From NCBI RefSeq assembly GCF_021018805.1, contig NC_086258.1, positions 22,086,692-22,150,691 of the forward strand: a stretch of 64,000 nucleotides of DNA, given 5' to 3'. The stretch comes from Prinia subflava. Taxonomy: Eukaryota; Chordata; Aves; Passeriformes; Cisticolidae. The notes under the pieces are model-generated. The model made no database searches and was not told the origin of the DNA. It saw only the letters and a list, made by a program, of their open reading frames with translations. A program made the position numbers and the translations under genes. This document shows positions 46,201 through 54,118 of this stretch, in pieces; position 1 is the first letter of the stretch, and every line of letters begins with the position of its first letter.

Positions 46201-47436
46201 TGCTGGAGCTCCAGCTCTGGTGTGCTTTGAGAGTTGCAAGGACCACTTGGGCTCGCAGCAGAGCCCCAGGTCATGGCAGTTTCCTTCTGTTGCAGCCTCG
46301 AAGACAGAATGTCTCAACTTAACCATGACTGAGGTGGTCAAGAGGCAGAACTCCAAATCCAAGAAAAGTTTCAATCAGGTAACTCTAATCCTGGAGCTTT
46401 TACATTTGGGGAGATGAGGTTGGCCTGGGAGGGGAGCAGGGCTGGAGAGAGCAGCTCCTTGGGAGATCGCTTGGCTGCTGCCCCCAGTCCTGCCCCCAGC
46501 TGCCCTGCCCAGCCCAGGGAATGGCTGAGGGCAGCAGCTCCCTCACTCCAGCCTTTCCTCTCAGCAGATCAGCGTGTCCCAGATCAAAGTGGACAAGGTC
46601 CAGATCATCGGGGTCCAGTCCTCCTTTGCCGTGTGCCTGGACCAGGATGAGCAGAAGATCCTGCAGAGTGTAACCAGGTGGGAACTGCAGCCAGAGCTCC
46701 TGGGATGGGGCATCCTGAGCTGTCCCTGAGCTGTGCATGGGAAAGGGGTGCTGGGCTTGCAGCCCCATTCCCGCTGTGGTTGCAGCCCCATTCCCACTGG
46801 ATTTGCAGCCCCATTCCCACTGGATTTGCAGTCCCATTCCCATTCCCGCTGGGTTTGCAGGCCCATTCCCATTCCCGCTGGGTTTGCAGGCCCGTTCCCA
46901 TTCCCGTTCCCATTCCTGCTGGGTTCCCATTCCCGTTCCCATTCCCGTTCCCATTCCCGCTGGGTTTGCAGGCCCGTTCCCGTTCCCGTTCCCGTTCCCG
47001 CTGGGTTTGCAGGCCCATTCCCATTCCCATTCCCGCTGGGTTTGCAGGCCCGTTCCCATTCCCGTTCCCATTCCCGCTGGGTTTGCAGGCCCGTTCCCAT
47101 TCCCATTCCCATTCCTGCTGGGTTTGCAGGCCCGTTCCCGTTCCCATTCCCGCTCCCATTCCCGTTCCCATTCCCACTGGGTTTGCAGGCCCGTTCCCGT
47201 TCCCATTCCCGCTGGGTTTGCAGGCCCGTTCCCGCTGCCCCTGGCAGTTCTCAGCCCACACCTCACTCAGTGGTTGTTCCTTGTGTCTCCCCAGGTGTGA
47301 GATCTCCGTGTGCTACAAGCCCAGGGACAGTGACCCCTTGGCACCAAGAGGGTCCCCTGTGCCCCCGCAGGGCCCCTCCGAGTTCCACTCCCTGCTGTGT
47401 TTGCCCATTGCCACTTTCAGTGGGGCACTGCCGTAG
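28180..47436 (+). CDS. PIK3R5: PIK3R5: phosphoinositide 3-kinase regulatory subunit 5 (p101), complete, 18 coding exons
   Basis: The exons join in frame to 2652 nt (883 codons plus TAG), close to the roughly 880 residues of human p101. Seen in the sequence: an N-terminal segment with [16 protein letters not shown] (residues 8-23) and a WPVPYC motif (113-118); [11 protein letters not shown] (286-296); an acidic run (316-331); a Ser/Arg/Pro-rich linker; the conserved core [11 protein letters not shown] (527-537); NDISHY and [12 protein letters not shown] (612-633); and the C-terminal ending FSGALP. Family knowledge: p101 binds p110gamma through its N-terminal part and G beta-gamma through its C-terminal part, recruiting PI3K-gamma to the membrane below GPCRs, mainly in leukocytes. 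All introns are GT-AG. The start is set by homology and an A at -3. It lies about 15 kb upstream of its paralogue PIK3R6 on the same strand. Identification is from remembered human sequence, not from a search. Confidence 0.97.
29268..29290. promoter_or_regulatory. TAAT palindrome and PBX/HOX-like site in PIK3R5 intron 1
   Basis: GTAATTAC (29270-29277, palindromic) is followed by ATCAATCA (29279-29286), the reverse of TGATTGAT, a PBX/HOX-type site. Short motif evidence only. Confidence 0.2.
30841..31185 (-). mobile_element. CR1: CR1 LINE fragment in PIK3R5 intron 1
   Basis: TGGAATGGTTTGGGTTGG, AGGGACACCTCCCACTGTCC and AAGTCCCTCTCCAGCTCTCT follow the reverse-complement CR1 consensus for about 340 bp. 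Confidence 0.9.
33219..33624. repeat. 36-bp minisatellite in PIK3R5 intron 1
   Basis: Ten full units beginning GACCCCAGGGCAGTGAGTGA start every 36 bp from 33241 to 33565, with degenerate ends to about 33655. It stops shortly before the acceptor of coding exon 2. Because 36 is a multiple of three, every reading frame stays open, giving long false ORFs on both strands. Confidence 0.96.
33680..33780 (+). CDS. PIK3R5: PIK3R5 coding exon 2
   Basis: Follows TCCCCACAG and ends at GAG|GTGAGT. Codes residues 33-66, including [17 protein letters not shown], near-identical to mammalian p101. It is 101 nt, enters in phase 1 and ends in phase 0. A 36-bp minisatellite ends about 55 bp upstream of it. Confidence 0.96.
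35012..35080 (+). CDS. PIK3R5: PIK3R5 coding exon 3
   Basis: Follows GTTCCCACAG and ends TAT|GTAAGT. It has 69 nt and codes residues 67-89, containing [11 protein letters not shown], part of the helical N-terminal region that contacts p110gamma in the family. Confidence 0.96.
35758..35896 (+). CDS. PIK3R5: PIK3R5 coding exon 4
   Basis: Follows GTCCCCACAG and ends CCAG|GTGAGC. It has 139 nt and codes residues 90-135 plus one base. It contains [15 protein letters not shown] and the TWPVPYC motif, a strongly conserved block of p101. Confidence 0.96.
35897..38172 (+). other. PIK3R5: PIK3R5 intron after coding exon 4
   Basis: 2.3 kb, phase 1. Starts with short CCAGCACCAAAC-type repeats (35925-35995), has a C tract at 36721-36730 and ends with a 30-bp duplication. 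Introns after coding exons 2, 3, 5, 6, 7 and 8 (33781-35011, 35081-35757, 38243-38814, 38990-39475, 39630-40066, 40151-40728) hold nothing else that I recognise. Confidence 0.8.
38055..38125. repeat. 30-bp direct duplication in PIK3R5 intron 4
   Basis: GGCAGAGGCAGCTCAGGACT followed by GCCCTGGGGG occurs twice in tandem with a partial third copy, about 50 bp before the acceptor of coding exon 5. Confidence 0.9.
38173..38242 (+). CDS. PIK3R5: PIK3R5 coding exon 5
   Basis: Follows GTCTCCCCAG. It has 70 nt and codes roughly residues 136-159, [15 protein letters not shown] and on to the SST motif. The donor is ACAGT|GTAAGT, and the last codon is completed by the next exon to give STVTVLLLN as in mammals. 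Confidence 0.95.
38815..38989 (+). CDS. PIK3R5: PIK3R5 coding exon 6
   Basis: Follows TGTCCCCAG and ends AAG|GTGGGC. It has 175 nt and codes about residues 159-217, with [19 protein letters not shown] and an [12 protein letters not shown] helix. It leaves phase 0. Confidence 0.95.
39476..39629 (+). CDS. PIK3R5: PIK3R5 coding exon 7
   Basis: Follows CTCCGCAG and ends ACAG|GTGAGC. It has 154 nt and codes residues 218-268 plus one base. It contains [19 protein letters not shown]; the alanine-rich helix corresponds to the LAELEDIF region of human p101 and is one of the less conserved parts. Confidence 0.93.
40067..40150 (+). CDS. PIK3R5: PIK3R5 coding exon 8
   Basis: Follows CTCTCCCCAG and ends TTTTG|GTGAGT. 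It has 84 nt and codes residues 269-296 with the conserved [13 protein letters not shown]. Confidence 0.95.
40729..41488 (+). CDS. PIK3R5: PIK3R5 coding exon 9 (large linker exon)
   Basis: At 760 nt this is the largest exon, coding about residues 297-550. In order: [10 protein letters not shown]; an acidic run (316-331); a serine-rich stretch; [28 protein letters not shown]; an Arg/Pro-rich segment with RRAES and RRALSLP (basic Ser motifs, possible kinase or 14-3-3 sites by inference); then the conserved core [20 protein letters not shown]. The 3' half, from about 41040, is very CpG-rich. The acceptor is GCTTTCAG and the donor is CTCAG|GTGAGC. Confidence 0.96.
41562..41712 (+). CDS. PIK3R5: PIK3R5 coding exon 10
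   Basis: Follows CACCTCCCCAG and ends GTGCAG|GTGGGT. It has 151 nt and codes about residues 550-600. [17 protein letters not shown] matches the human strand [17 protein letters not shown]; a short His/Pro-rich variable tail follows. Confidence 0.95.
41824..41949 (+). CDS. PIK3R5: PIK3R5 coding exon 11
   Basis: Follows CCGGTTCCAG and ends TGCCAG|GTGCGT. It has 126 nt and codes residues 601-642, including [19 protein letters not shown] and VLGLMNLP, among the best conserved blocks of p101. Confidence 0.96.
42136..42261 (+). CDS. PIK3R5: PIK3R5 coding exon 12
   Basis: Follows a TAG-type acceptor (CCACCCTAG) and ends ACCGAG|GTGGGC. It has 126 nt and codes residues 643-684 with [19 protein letters not shown], matching the human C-terminal domain. 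Confidence 0.95.
42262..44322 (+). other. PIK3R5: PIK3R5 introns around coding exon 13
   Basis: Two introns (42262-43026 and 43121-44322) flank the 94-bp exon at 43027-43120. The second has an AT-rich segment at 43310-43600. No repeat or gene recognised. Confidence 0.7.
43027..43120 (+). CDS. PIK3R5: PIK3R5 coding exon 13
   Basis: Follows CCTCTGGCAG. It has 94 nt and codes residues 685-715 plus one base: [19 protein letters not shown], then [12 protein letters not shown]. The donor CTCAG|GTCTGT is weak, with C at +3. Confidence 0.95.
44323..44399 (+). CDS. PIK3R5: PIK3R5 coding exon 14
   Basis: Follows TTTCCTGCAG. It has 77 nt and codes residues 716-741, [18 protein letters not shown] then TLQIAYSK. 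The donor AAG|GTCTGT is again weak at +3. A CR1 element begins about 65 bp downstream. Confidence 0.95.
44463..44895 (+). mobile_element. CR1: CR1 LINE fragment in PIK3R5 intron between coding exons 14 and 15
   Basis: GGACACTGAGGGGCTGGAGC, TTTAGATTGGATGTGAGAGA, TTCTTCACCAAAAGGG and TTAAAGGTCTTTTCCAA appear in CR1 order. Sense to the gene, about 430 bp, ending about 35 bp before the coding exon 15 acceptor. Confidence 0.9.
44932..45025 (+). CDS. PIK3R5: PIK3R5 coding exon 15
   Basis: Follows GGTCCCTGCAG and ends CTCG|GTGGGT. It has 94 nt and codes residues 742-772 plus one base: [20 protein letters not shown] matches the human [23 protein letters not shown]1 copy ends about 35-40 bp upstream of the acceptor. 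Confidence 0.95.
45026..46295 (+). other. PIK3R5: PIK3R5 intron after coding exon 15
   Basis: 1.3 kb, phase 1. An AT-rich patch with TCCAATTAATCAAGC lies near 45520. No gene or repeat recognised. Confidence 0.7.
46296..46378 (+). CDS. PIK3R5: PIK3R5 coding exon 16
   Basis: Follows CTGTTGCAG and ends AATCAG|GTAACT. It has 83 nt and codes residues 773-800 with [20 protein letters not shown], part of the C-terminal region that binds G beta-gamma in the family. Confidence 0.95.
46568..46677 (+). CDS. PIK3R5: PIK3R5 coding exon 17 (NAGNAG acceptor)
   Basis: Codes about residues 801-837: [15 protein letters not shown], then [16 protein letters not shown]. Two acceptors in tandem (CAGCAG, 46562-46567) are possible. 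The downstream one gives FNQ-IS, as in human; the upstream one would add a glutamine and start the exon at 46565. The donor is ACCAG|GTGGGA. Confidence 0.93.
46753..47238. repeat. Minisatellite with nested ATTCCC/GTTCCC units in PIK3R5 last intron
   Basis: Higher-order units start with GGGTTTGCAGGCCC and continue with varying numbers of CATTCC / CGTTCC hexamers. The array fills most of the 617-bp intron between coding exons 17 and 18. The minus strand reads GGGAATGGGAACGGG, matching a G-quadruplex pattern. Confidence 0.96.
47295..47436 (+). CDS. PIK3R5: PIK3R5 coding exon 18, terminal
   Basis: Follows GTCTCCCCAG. It codes residues 837-883, from CEISVCYKP to [14 protein letters not shown], then TAG at 47434-47436. 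The ending matches human p101 (SLLCLPIMTFSGALP). Confidence 0.96.
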
Positions 47437-50128
47437 AGGAGCTGTGTCCCTCCGGACCAGACTCCATCCCACATCAATCCAGGCTCAGGAGAAGGAGGAG
47501 GACACCAGCCCTGCTTGGCCAAGAGCTCCTGCAGCTGCAGAGTCGCTGTGGTGTCCGTGTGGTGGCTGAGCTGCTCCTGCTCCAGGCTCGGCCCCTCCTC
47601 GGGACAGGGGATCCTTGTGCTCTGGGGTTCCCAGCAAGGAGGGGAAGGTGGTTCCTGGATATCTCCCTGTGGATCAGCAGATGCCAACACCTGGGTGGGA
47701 GGGCAGGGCAAGGACAGGGATATTCCCTGCCAGAAGATGGTGCAAGTGGGATATGGGGGTGAGCTCATGGGGGGATGTTTGGGAAAAGGAACGTCCTTGG
47801 CTCAGGGGTGCCAGGTGTCCGTCAGTGCATGGGAATTACAGATCCCATTGTATTGGTGAAATACCTACCCATGTCCTGGTGGTCTTTCACCTGTGACAGG
47901 TTGACGATGCTCTGGACAGTTTTTTGGGATAGGGACAGGTTTCCCAAGGCTTTCCTTCTCTTGTGGAGGTCGAGTGTCCTGTAGGGAAGCAGAGCAGGGA
48001 TCCTGCAGCTGTGTCCCAGGGAACTGAGTGCAATAGGCCATCTTAGGGCAAGGACAGCTGCTGGTGGATCCGTGTATTTCCTGTGCAACCAGGAGAGGCA
48101 ATTCCCAATCCCTGCAGGATTCCAGCACTGAGCTGTAATCCCTGGTCTTGCATCCTGCTCCCAGCACTGTGTGCCAGAGCCAGCCCAGGGCTGAAGGCTC
48201 AGTAGGTGCTGGACTCCCATCAGGCAGGGAGGCACTGGGGAAAGCTCCAGGGTTGCCTTAGGCCCACCTGCAGGGTCACACTTGCTGGAGAAGGACCCTG
48301 CACCAAACCTGAGTGACACCTGCAAGTGACAGCAGGATTGGAGATCCTCCCCCCCACAAACATTCCAACCTCTTCCCTCTCTGCAAGGCTGTGAGTACAG
48401 AACGGTGCAATATTTGAGGATACTTAGGGGTAATTTGACCCTATGAGCAAAGCAATAAGACTGGAAAAGCCTCAGGCTGTTTCTGGGTGGTTTTTGGGGA
48501 TTGTACTGGTGTTAGCAGCACAAGAGCTCATTGCCTGCTGCAGGCCCAAAGGAGCTTGATCCCCAGGTTCTGTGTTCCCTGGGTGTGTCTGGAAGGGACC
48601 CTGGCCCTGCTGGGGGCTGCAGGGCTCAGCCACAGTGGGGTCAGTCCATGGAGTCCCTTGATCCTCTGGGAAACAGGACCTGGTGAGCTCTCAGCACTGT
48701 CCCCAAGGGCTGGTGGCACAGCAGCAGTGTCACTTGAGGCTCAGTCTGCCGGGGAAAGGGCCAGAGCTCCTGGGGGCTTCAGGTGTGTCAGAGGAGTGAG
48801 GTGAGGTTGGTGTGCTGGATTCCCTCATCCGTGCTGGGGTGTTGGGGGTCCCTCCTGTGCCCCTGGCTCTTCTTCTGGCTGAGCTGGCTGCTGGACACCT
48901 TCTGCTCCCACTGGCCCATGGCTGGGGACAGCTTGGCCTGGGCCCAGGGGTGAACACCGTGGTCCCCAAGGTGCTCCCTGGTGTCCTCAGCAGCTCCGGG
49001 TGCAGCTCCTGCCAGGGCCAGAGATGAGGACATCGGAGATGTGCCCGCACTCCTGAGGCCTCTGTGCTTCCCCCTCCTGCTTGAATCACCCACCCCAGGC
49101 TGGTGCTGCCCTGGGGATCCAAGGAAAGCCCCTCGGGAGGGTGAAGCATCCCTTGGTCATGAGCAGAAGCCCTGGCCCCACCCCAGAGCAGAGCCAGGTT
49201 GTTCTCCCAGCAAAGATCCAGCTTCCCTGGCCTCACACTGGCTCCAGGAGCACCCAGCTTCTCCCAGTGCCTGGAGCAGTCCTGTCCTTGGCAGGGACCC
49301 CCTGGCAGTGCCAGACCCTGCTGGGCTGTCCCCTCCTCATGCCTGGGCACTCCTCTCCATCACTATTTTAAGCCAAATAGGCTCAAGGGATCAGAATCAG
49401 ATTTTAGTGGCTCTTTCCATGCACTTGGAAAAGGTTTTGTCACTGACTTTTCCTTCCCCAAACAGGTTTGTGGTGTGTTCTCTCCAGTGGGGCTGGAATT
49501 TGGCGGGTGGTTGTTTTTGTTCAGGGCTTTAAAACAGCACCTTATCCTGTCAAACACTGCTCTTTGGGGTCTTGGTATCTGTGGCTAAATCGTGCCAGGA
49601 CATAAATCCCTCTGGGTTCATTTGGCCCTACAACAATCCTGCAGAAGTGAATTTCCCTCCCATAGAGAAAACCAAGCACAAACTCCAGGGACTCATAATC
49701 GTGGCCAAGGTTTTGACCTCTGATGCTTTCTGGAAATGAAAGAATTCCACGGCTCTTTGGGGTTATCGTTGTACATTTGTGTAGCCTCAGCAAATCTGTG
49801 TAAAGTCTGAGCTGATCTGTAAAATACTGTGCAGAGAACTTTTAAAGTAATTGTAAAATATTAAAAGTTGATTTATTTCCAGTACAGGAGCAGTAATTGG
49901 GTCAAGGAACTCCTGGGTGGGTGGGAAGCATGGGAGGAGTCTCCAAATCTCCCCAGAGGAGCTGACCTGGAAGCAGGAGAAGGCTCAGGGATTCACTGGC
50001 ATGAGACAGTTCCAGCACCCACCACAGCACCGGGATTTTTCCTTCAGGTGCTCCAAAGTCTCCTGCTCACATGTGGGTAACCTGGGATTAACCTGCAGGT
50101 AGAAACTCCACAATCTTTATCAAATAAA
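47437..50128 (+). other. PIK3R5: Probable PIK3R5 3' UTR and downstream DNA; candidate poly(A) signals
   Basis: There is no AATAAA soon after the stop codon. The first good hexamers in the + direction are ATTAAA at 49860-49865 and AATAAA at 50123-50128, so the 3' UTR may be about 2.4-2.7 kb, or shorter with an unrecognised signal. AT content rises near 49780-49870. The minus-strand open frames here show no recognisable protein. Confidence 0.4.
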
Positions 50129-50194
50129 TTCTATTTTCCACCCTCACAGGACATCCTGAGATGCTGCTCAGACTTGAACACTCCATGGTTTATT

Positions 50195-50425
50195 ACGATC
50201 GTCTTTTTATCTCCTTAATACGATTTTTTTTTCAAGACAAAAAAAATAAGAAGGGTTGGAGATGACTCAGTTTAGAGAAATGAAAAAGGCAGCTTCAATG
50301 CCACCAAGCTGTCAGCTTGGCTTTCCCTCTCCCCAGATCCCCTCACCTTCTATATTTGCTGGAGCTGGGCTAAAAATAGAACTGGGCTGAAGGCCAGGGT
50401 AGAAAATAGAGCCGCAGCATCAAAA
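50195..50425. promoter_or_regulatory. AT-rich element with MEF2-like sites downstream of PIK3R5
   Basis: CTAAAAATAG (50372-50381) fits the MEF2 consensus. Nearby are CTATATTTG (50352) and AGAAAATAGA, an A/T tract, and the hairpin CCAAGCTGTCAGCTTGG (50304-50320). It lies between the two PI3K-gamma subunit genes. Putative enhancer. Confidence 0.3.
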
Positions 50426-53400
50426 GTGTTTGGTTTATGACCTGTTCCTTCCATCGTGTAAGGAAATCACCCGGGGCTGGGTTTGGCCCTCTGCCAGGGC
50501 CAGTTTCCCTGCGGGGTGGGAGTGGGGCTCGGACAGCTCCGTTGGCTTTGGCCAAACCCCTCTGCTCCCTTCAGACCCCTGGCTGCCGCGGGGCTTCGTT
50601 ATTGAGGCAGCCCCGGAGGGACGGAAAATTAAAGCGGGAAAAGCAAAGCACCCCTGAAGAGCAGCCGGGGCAGGAGGGAGCTGTCCCGAGCTCCCCTGCC
50701 GGGAGGGTGCGGGGCAGGGCCCGAAATAGGAAGAGAACGTCAAAGGAGGAGGAGGAGAAACAGTCCCGGCTCTGCCGGCCACTGCCACCCGGGCACAGCC
50801 ACTGCCACCCGGGCATGGCCACTGCCCCCTTGGCACTGCGACAGCCCTGGGGAGGCTGGTGCCAACTGAGGGGGCTACCACGGGCTCTGAGGGCCGGAGT
50901 GTGAGCAGCAGGAGGGAGCCAGCCCCGTGTGGGTGTCACAGTGGTGTGACCGTGTTGAGGAGCTGCCACTGTGGCACGGGTTCAGGTGGCAGTGGGAGCT
51001 GTGGAGCAGAGAGAGCTGTGGCTGCTGCCATGGCAGGACAGCCCCTTCCTGGGCAGCAGGGTCCTCTCCGGGCAGGGAACCCCCTCTGGCATTAGTGCTT
51101 CAGGTGAGCTTTCTCGGTTTCATTGAATCCCAGAATGGTTTGGGTTGGAAGGGACCTCACAGCGCACCCAGTGCCACCCCTGCCATGGCAGGGACACCTC
51201 CCACTGTCCCGAGTGCTCCAAGCCCCAGTGTCCAACCTGGCCTTGGACACTGCCAGGGATCCAGGGGCAGCCACAGCTGCTGTGAGAATTCCATCTCAGC
51301 CCCTCTCCACCCTCCCAGGGAACAATTCCTGCCCAATATCCCATCCAGCCCTGCCCTCTGGCAGTGGAAGCCATTCCCTGCGTCCTGTCCCTCCATCTCT
51401 TGTCCCCAGTCCCTCTCCAGCTTTTCTGGAGCCTCTTTAGGCCCTGCAAGGGGCTCTGAGCTCTCCAGCCGCCAGACTATCAGGAGATCACTTTAGGAGA
51501 CAGAGTTTTTCCATGTGAGGAAGATTCCCACTGCTTCAAAACCTCTCTGCACCCCACCCATGCACAGAAGTGACCAGGCAGGGCTCCAAAATACCTGTAA
51601 ATTCCAGAGCACAGCGTTCACAGGGACAAAGAGCTGGTTTGTCCCTGGCCAGTCACACAAGAGGTTCTTTCTCTGCTTCAGTTTGGTTCTTCCCTTTTTT
51701 TTTTCTGAGTCTTCTGACTGGCAGCTTTGTGTGAGCACAGTCATACCTGGCTCTTCCTCTCTCTGTGGCCAGGAGCTGATGTTATCTGGGAGATTCGGCA
51801 GTTCCCTATGCTGCTCTGAGGGTTTCTGTCAGCTGTGCTTTGGTGTTTAATGACATCAGAAAAAACGGGGAACCAACCTCTTCCTCCCCCTTCTATGGGC
51901 TGCCACGAGGAAATGTGGCCCCACGGTAGGAGGAGGGTTAATGGTGCTGTGACAGAGATGGAAAAGGCAGCAGGGGAAGGGGTGGGGTGAGGCTAAAGGC
52001 TCCCAGCAGGACCCTGGAGTGAAATGGATTTTGGGTTGGGATGCCGAAGTTGGTGGCAGTGAGGGGGTGTGTGCTATGGGCAGTGTCCGAGGGAGCTCTC
52101 TGGCCTCCCCCCTCTCTGTGCAGGGAGACAGGGTCCAGTTCTGGGGCAAAACAGGGGATGGTGAAGGCTTGGGGCTGCAGTGACCAGCTGGGAGGGGAGG
52201 AGGGCGAATATCCGGGGGCAGGGAGAGACCCCGGCCCTGGCAGGTGCAGCAAAGCAGGAGCACACCCGGCACGGAGTGGCCGTGGGGCCCCGGCCACCCC
52301 TCCCGTCCCACGCAAAGCGTGAGCCTCACCCCTGTCCTGGCAGCGCCCTCTTCCCTCTGGAATTTGCATGGAAAACAGGAGAGCGTGGCACGTCCTGCCC
52401 ATGCCACTGCTCCTGCAGGCTGGGAAACTCCTGCTGAGGAGGGACAGACAGAGGTGGCGTCAGGACAGGGGGACAGACACGGGACAATGGACTACAGAGC
52501 AGTGGCGCCCCGGACGTTCAGCTGGGCTCCTGAAGGCGCTGTTCGTGACCCCGGCAGGGACAGACAGCGTCCCGTGTGTGCCCGTGCCGTGTCCGCGTCC
52601 TTCACGGACGGGAGCGCCCGAGGATGAGCACAGGCTGGGGAAAACGAGGATGTTTTCATTGCTGCTGCTGTTCCCGGAGCCTTCCTGCCCGCGGGGCGGC
52701 TCCGGGCGGGGCTGGGGAAGGGGATGCAGGACTTGGCACCAGCGCAGCGAGAGGGAATTGACGGCCAGGGACGCTGACAGCCTGAGCTGCCTCCTCCTGC
52801 CCGTCTGTCCCGCTCAGGAAGGAAGGAGGTTATTTTTAAACCTGAGGCCAGGTACGGAGCCGTACCTCAGGCTTTTCCTCGTGCAAAAGACATGGGAAGT
52901 GATGCAGCGTCAGCTGCAGTTCCCACGCTCCCTCCGGAAGGATTTTCTCCCCCAACCCTCCCCTTCTTCCCCGTTCCTCCAGCAAAGCTCGGCGCCTCAG
53001 ACCCCACTTAGGTACCAGGTGGGGCGAGGGTGTGATCCAGCGCGGCCCTGGCCACAGGAGGGGACAGCTCTGGCGGTGGCAGTCGCTGGCTGGAGAGGTT
53101 GGCACTGTGCTGGGGCTGCCCTGGGCACTGTGCCCAGCAGAGCCTGGGGCTTGCACGAGGGGCACACAGGGCTCCAGCTCATCCCACCCTGCCCCGCATC
53201 CCACAGCGAGCAGCGCTCATTTCCATATTTGGGCTGTGTCCCCGCACCCCTCCCGTGTGCCAGCCCGCACACAGCTCCCGGGCTGCGCCGAGCCCCAGCG
53301 CACCGCCAGAGCCCGGAGCCGCCCTGGGGCTCAGCCCTGCTCCGAGGGGTGACAATGACACCCTGCTGAGCACGGCCACACCTGCTCCAGGCTCTGTCAG

Positions 53401-53899
53401 GGCAGAGTCAAACTGCTCCAGGAACATTCCAGAGGGGCCGGCCATCCCTGCCCGGGCTGTATCCCGAGCTGGCAGCAGCAGGAGCTGCCGGGGCTCTGAG
53501 CTGAAGCAGATGTGGGAGATGCTGTGGGCGGGAGGCTCTGGCAGAGGCGCAAACACCGTGCCTGGAACGGGCGGCTGCAAAAGTGTCTTTGGGTGGACTC
53601 CTGGTCTCCCAGAGCAACGCTGTTTGTTGGGAGCATCCAGGCTCGCTCTGCCTCCCTGGGCGGCAGCAGCGCAGGGATTGTCCCTGTCTGGGATGGCTGG
53701 CAGCCCAGCACGGGCTGTGCCAGGGCCAGAGCCAGGGGCGGTGCCAGGGGCGGTGCCAGGGCTCACAGACTCATCCCAGGGCAGCCCGACCGGCGGGGCT
53801 GGTTTGAGGGGATTGGAGCCAGGGCAAGGCTGAGCCCCCTTCACTGCTGCCGCCCGTCCAGAGAGCGCCAGAGACCCACACGGGGACAGCTCTGTCACC
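50426..53899. other. Intergenic between PIK3R5 and PIK3R6
   Basis: Contains the CR1 at 51119-51475 and a CpG-rich rise from about 52400. A + frame at 52368-53369 and a long minus frame over 53179-55026 show no known protein pattern. Confidence 0.55.
51119..51475 (-). mobile_element. CR1: CR1 LINE fragment, PIK3R5-PIK3R6 intergenic
   Basis: CCCAGAATGGTTTGGGTTGG, AAGGGACCTC, AGGGACACCTCCCACTGTCC and CAGTCCCTCTCCAGCTTTTC match the reverse-complement CR1 3' region over about 350 bp. Closely related to the copy at 30841. Confidence 0.92.
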
Positions 53900-54118
53900 G
53901 GGGGACTTCTCCGCGAAAGAGGAAGTTGTCTCGAAATAACTCGCGCTTCCCTTTCTGCCCTGCGCGCCTCGAAGCGGCTGCAGAGCCCGGGAGCCGCCTG
54001 GGCACCCGCGCCCCGTCCCCGATGTCCCCTGCGGGACCCTGCGGTGCCCCCCGCGCTGGCCGGGCCCCCGGGGAGGGGGCTGTGACTCCCTGAGCCCCCC
54101 GTGCCCGCCCTGAGGAAG
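53900..54118 (+). promoter_or_regulatory. PIK3R6: Candidate PIK3R6 promoter and noncoding first exon in a CpG-rich domain
   Basis: A CpG-dense stretch contains AGAGGAAGTTG (about 53920), which fits a PU.1/ETS myeloid site. About 190 bp downstream is a strong donor, GAGGAAG|GTAAGA, at 54118/54119. It could splice to the acceptor at 62420/62421. There is no TATA box. Placement is inferred from motif order only. Confidence 0.4.

Noticed and set aside
46400..47569. Frames of 187-288 residues on both strands with ANPAGMGTG or FPFPLGLQ repeats
   Set aside because: Intronic minisatellite of PIK3R5; the + frame only overlaps the last exon out of frame.
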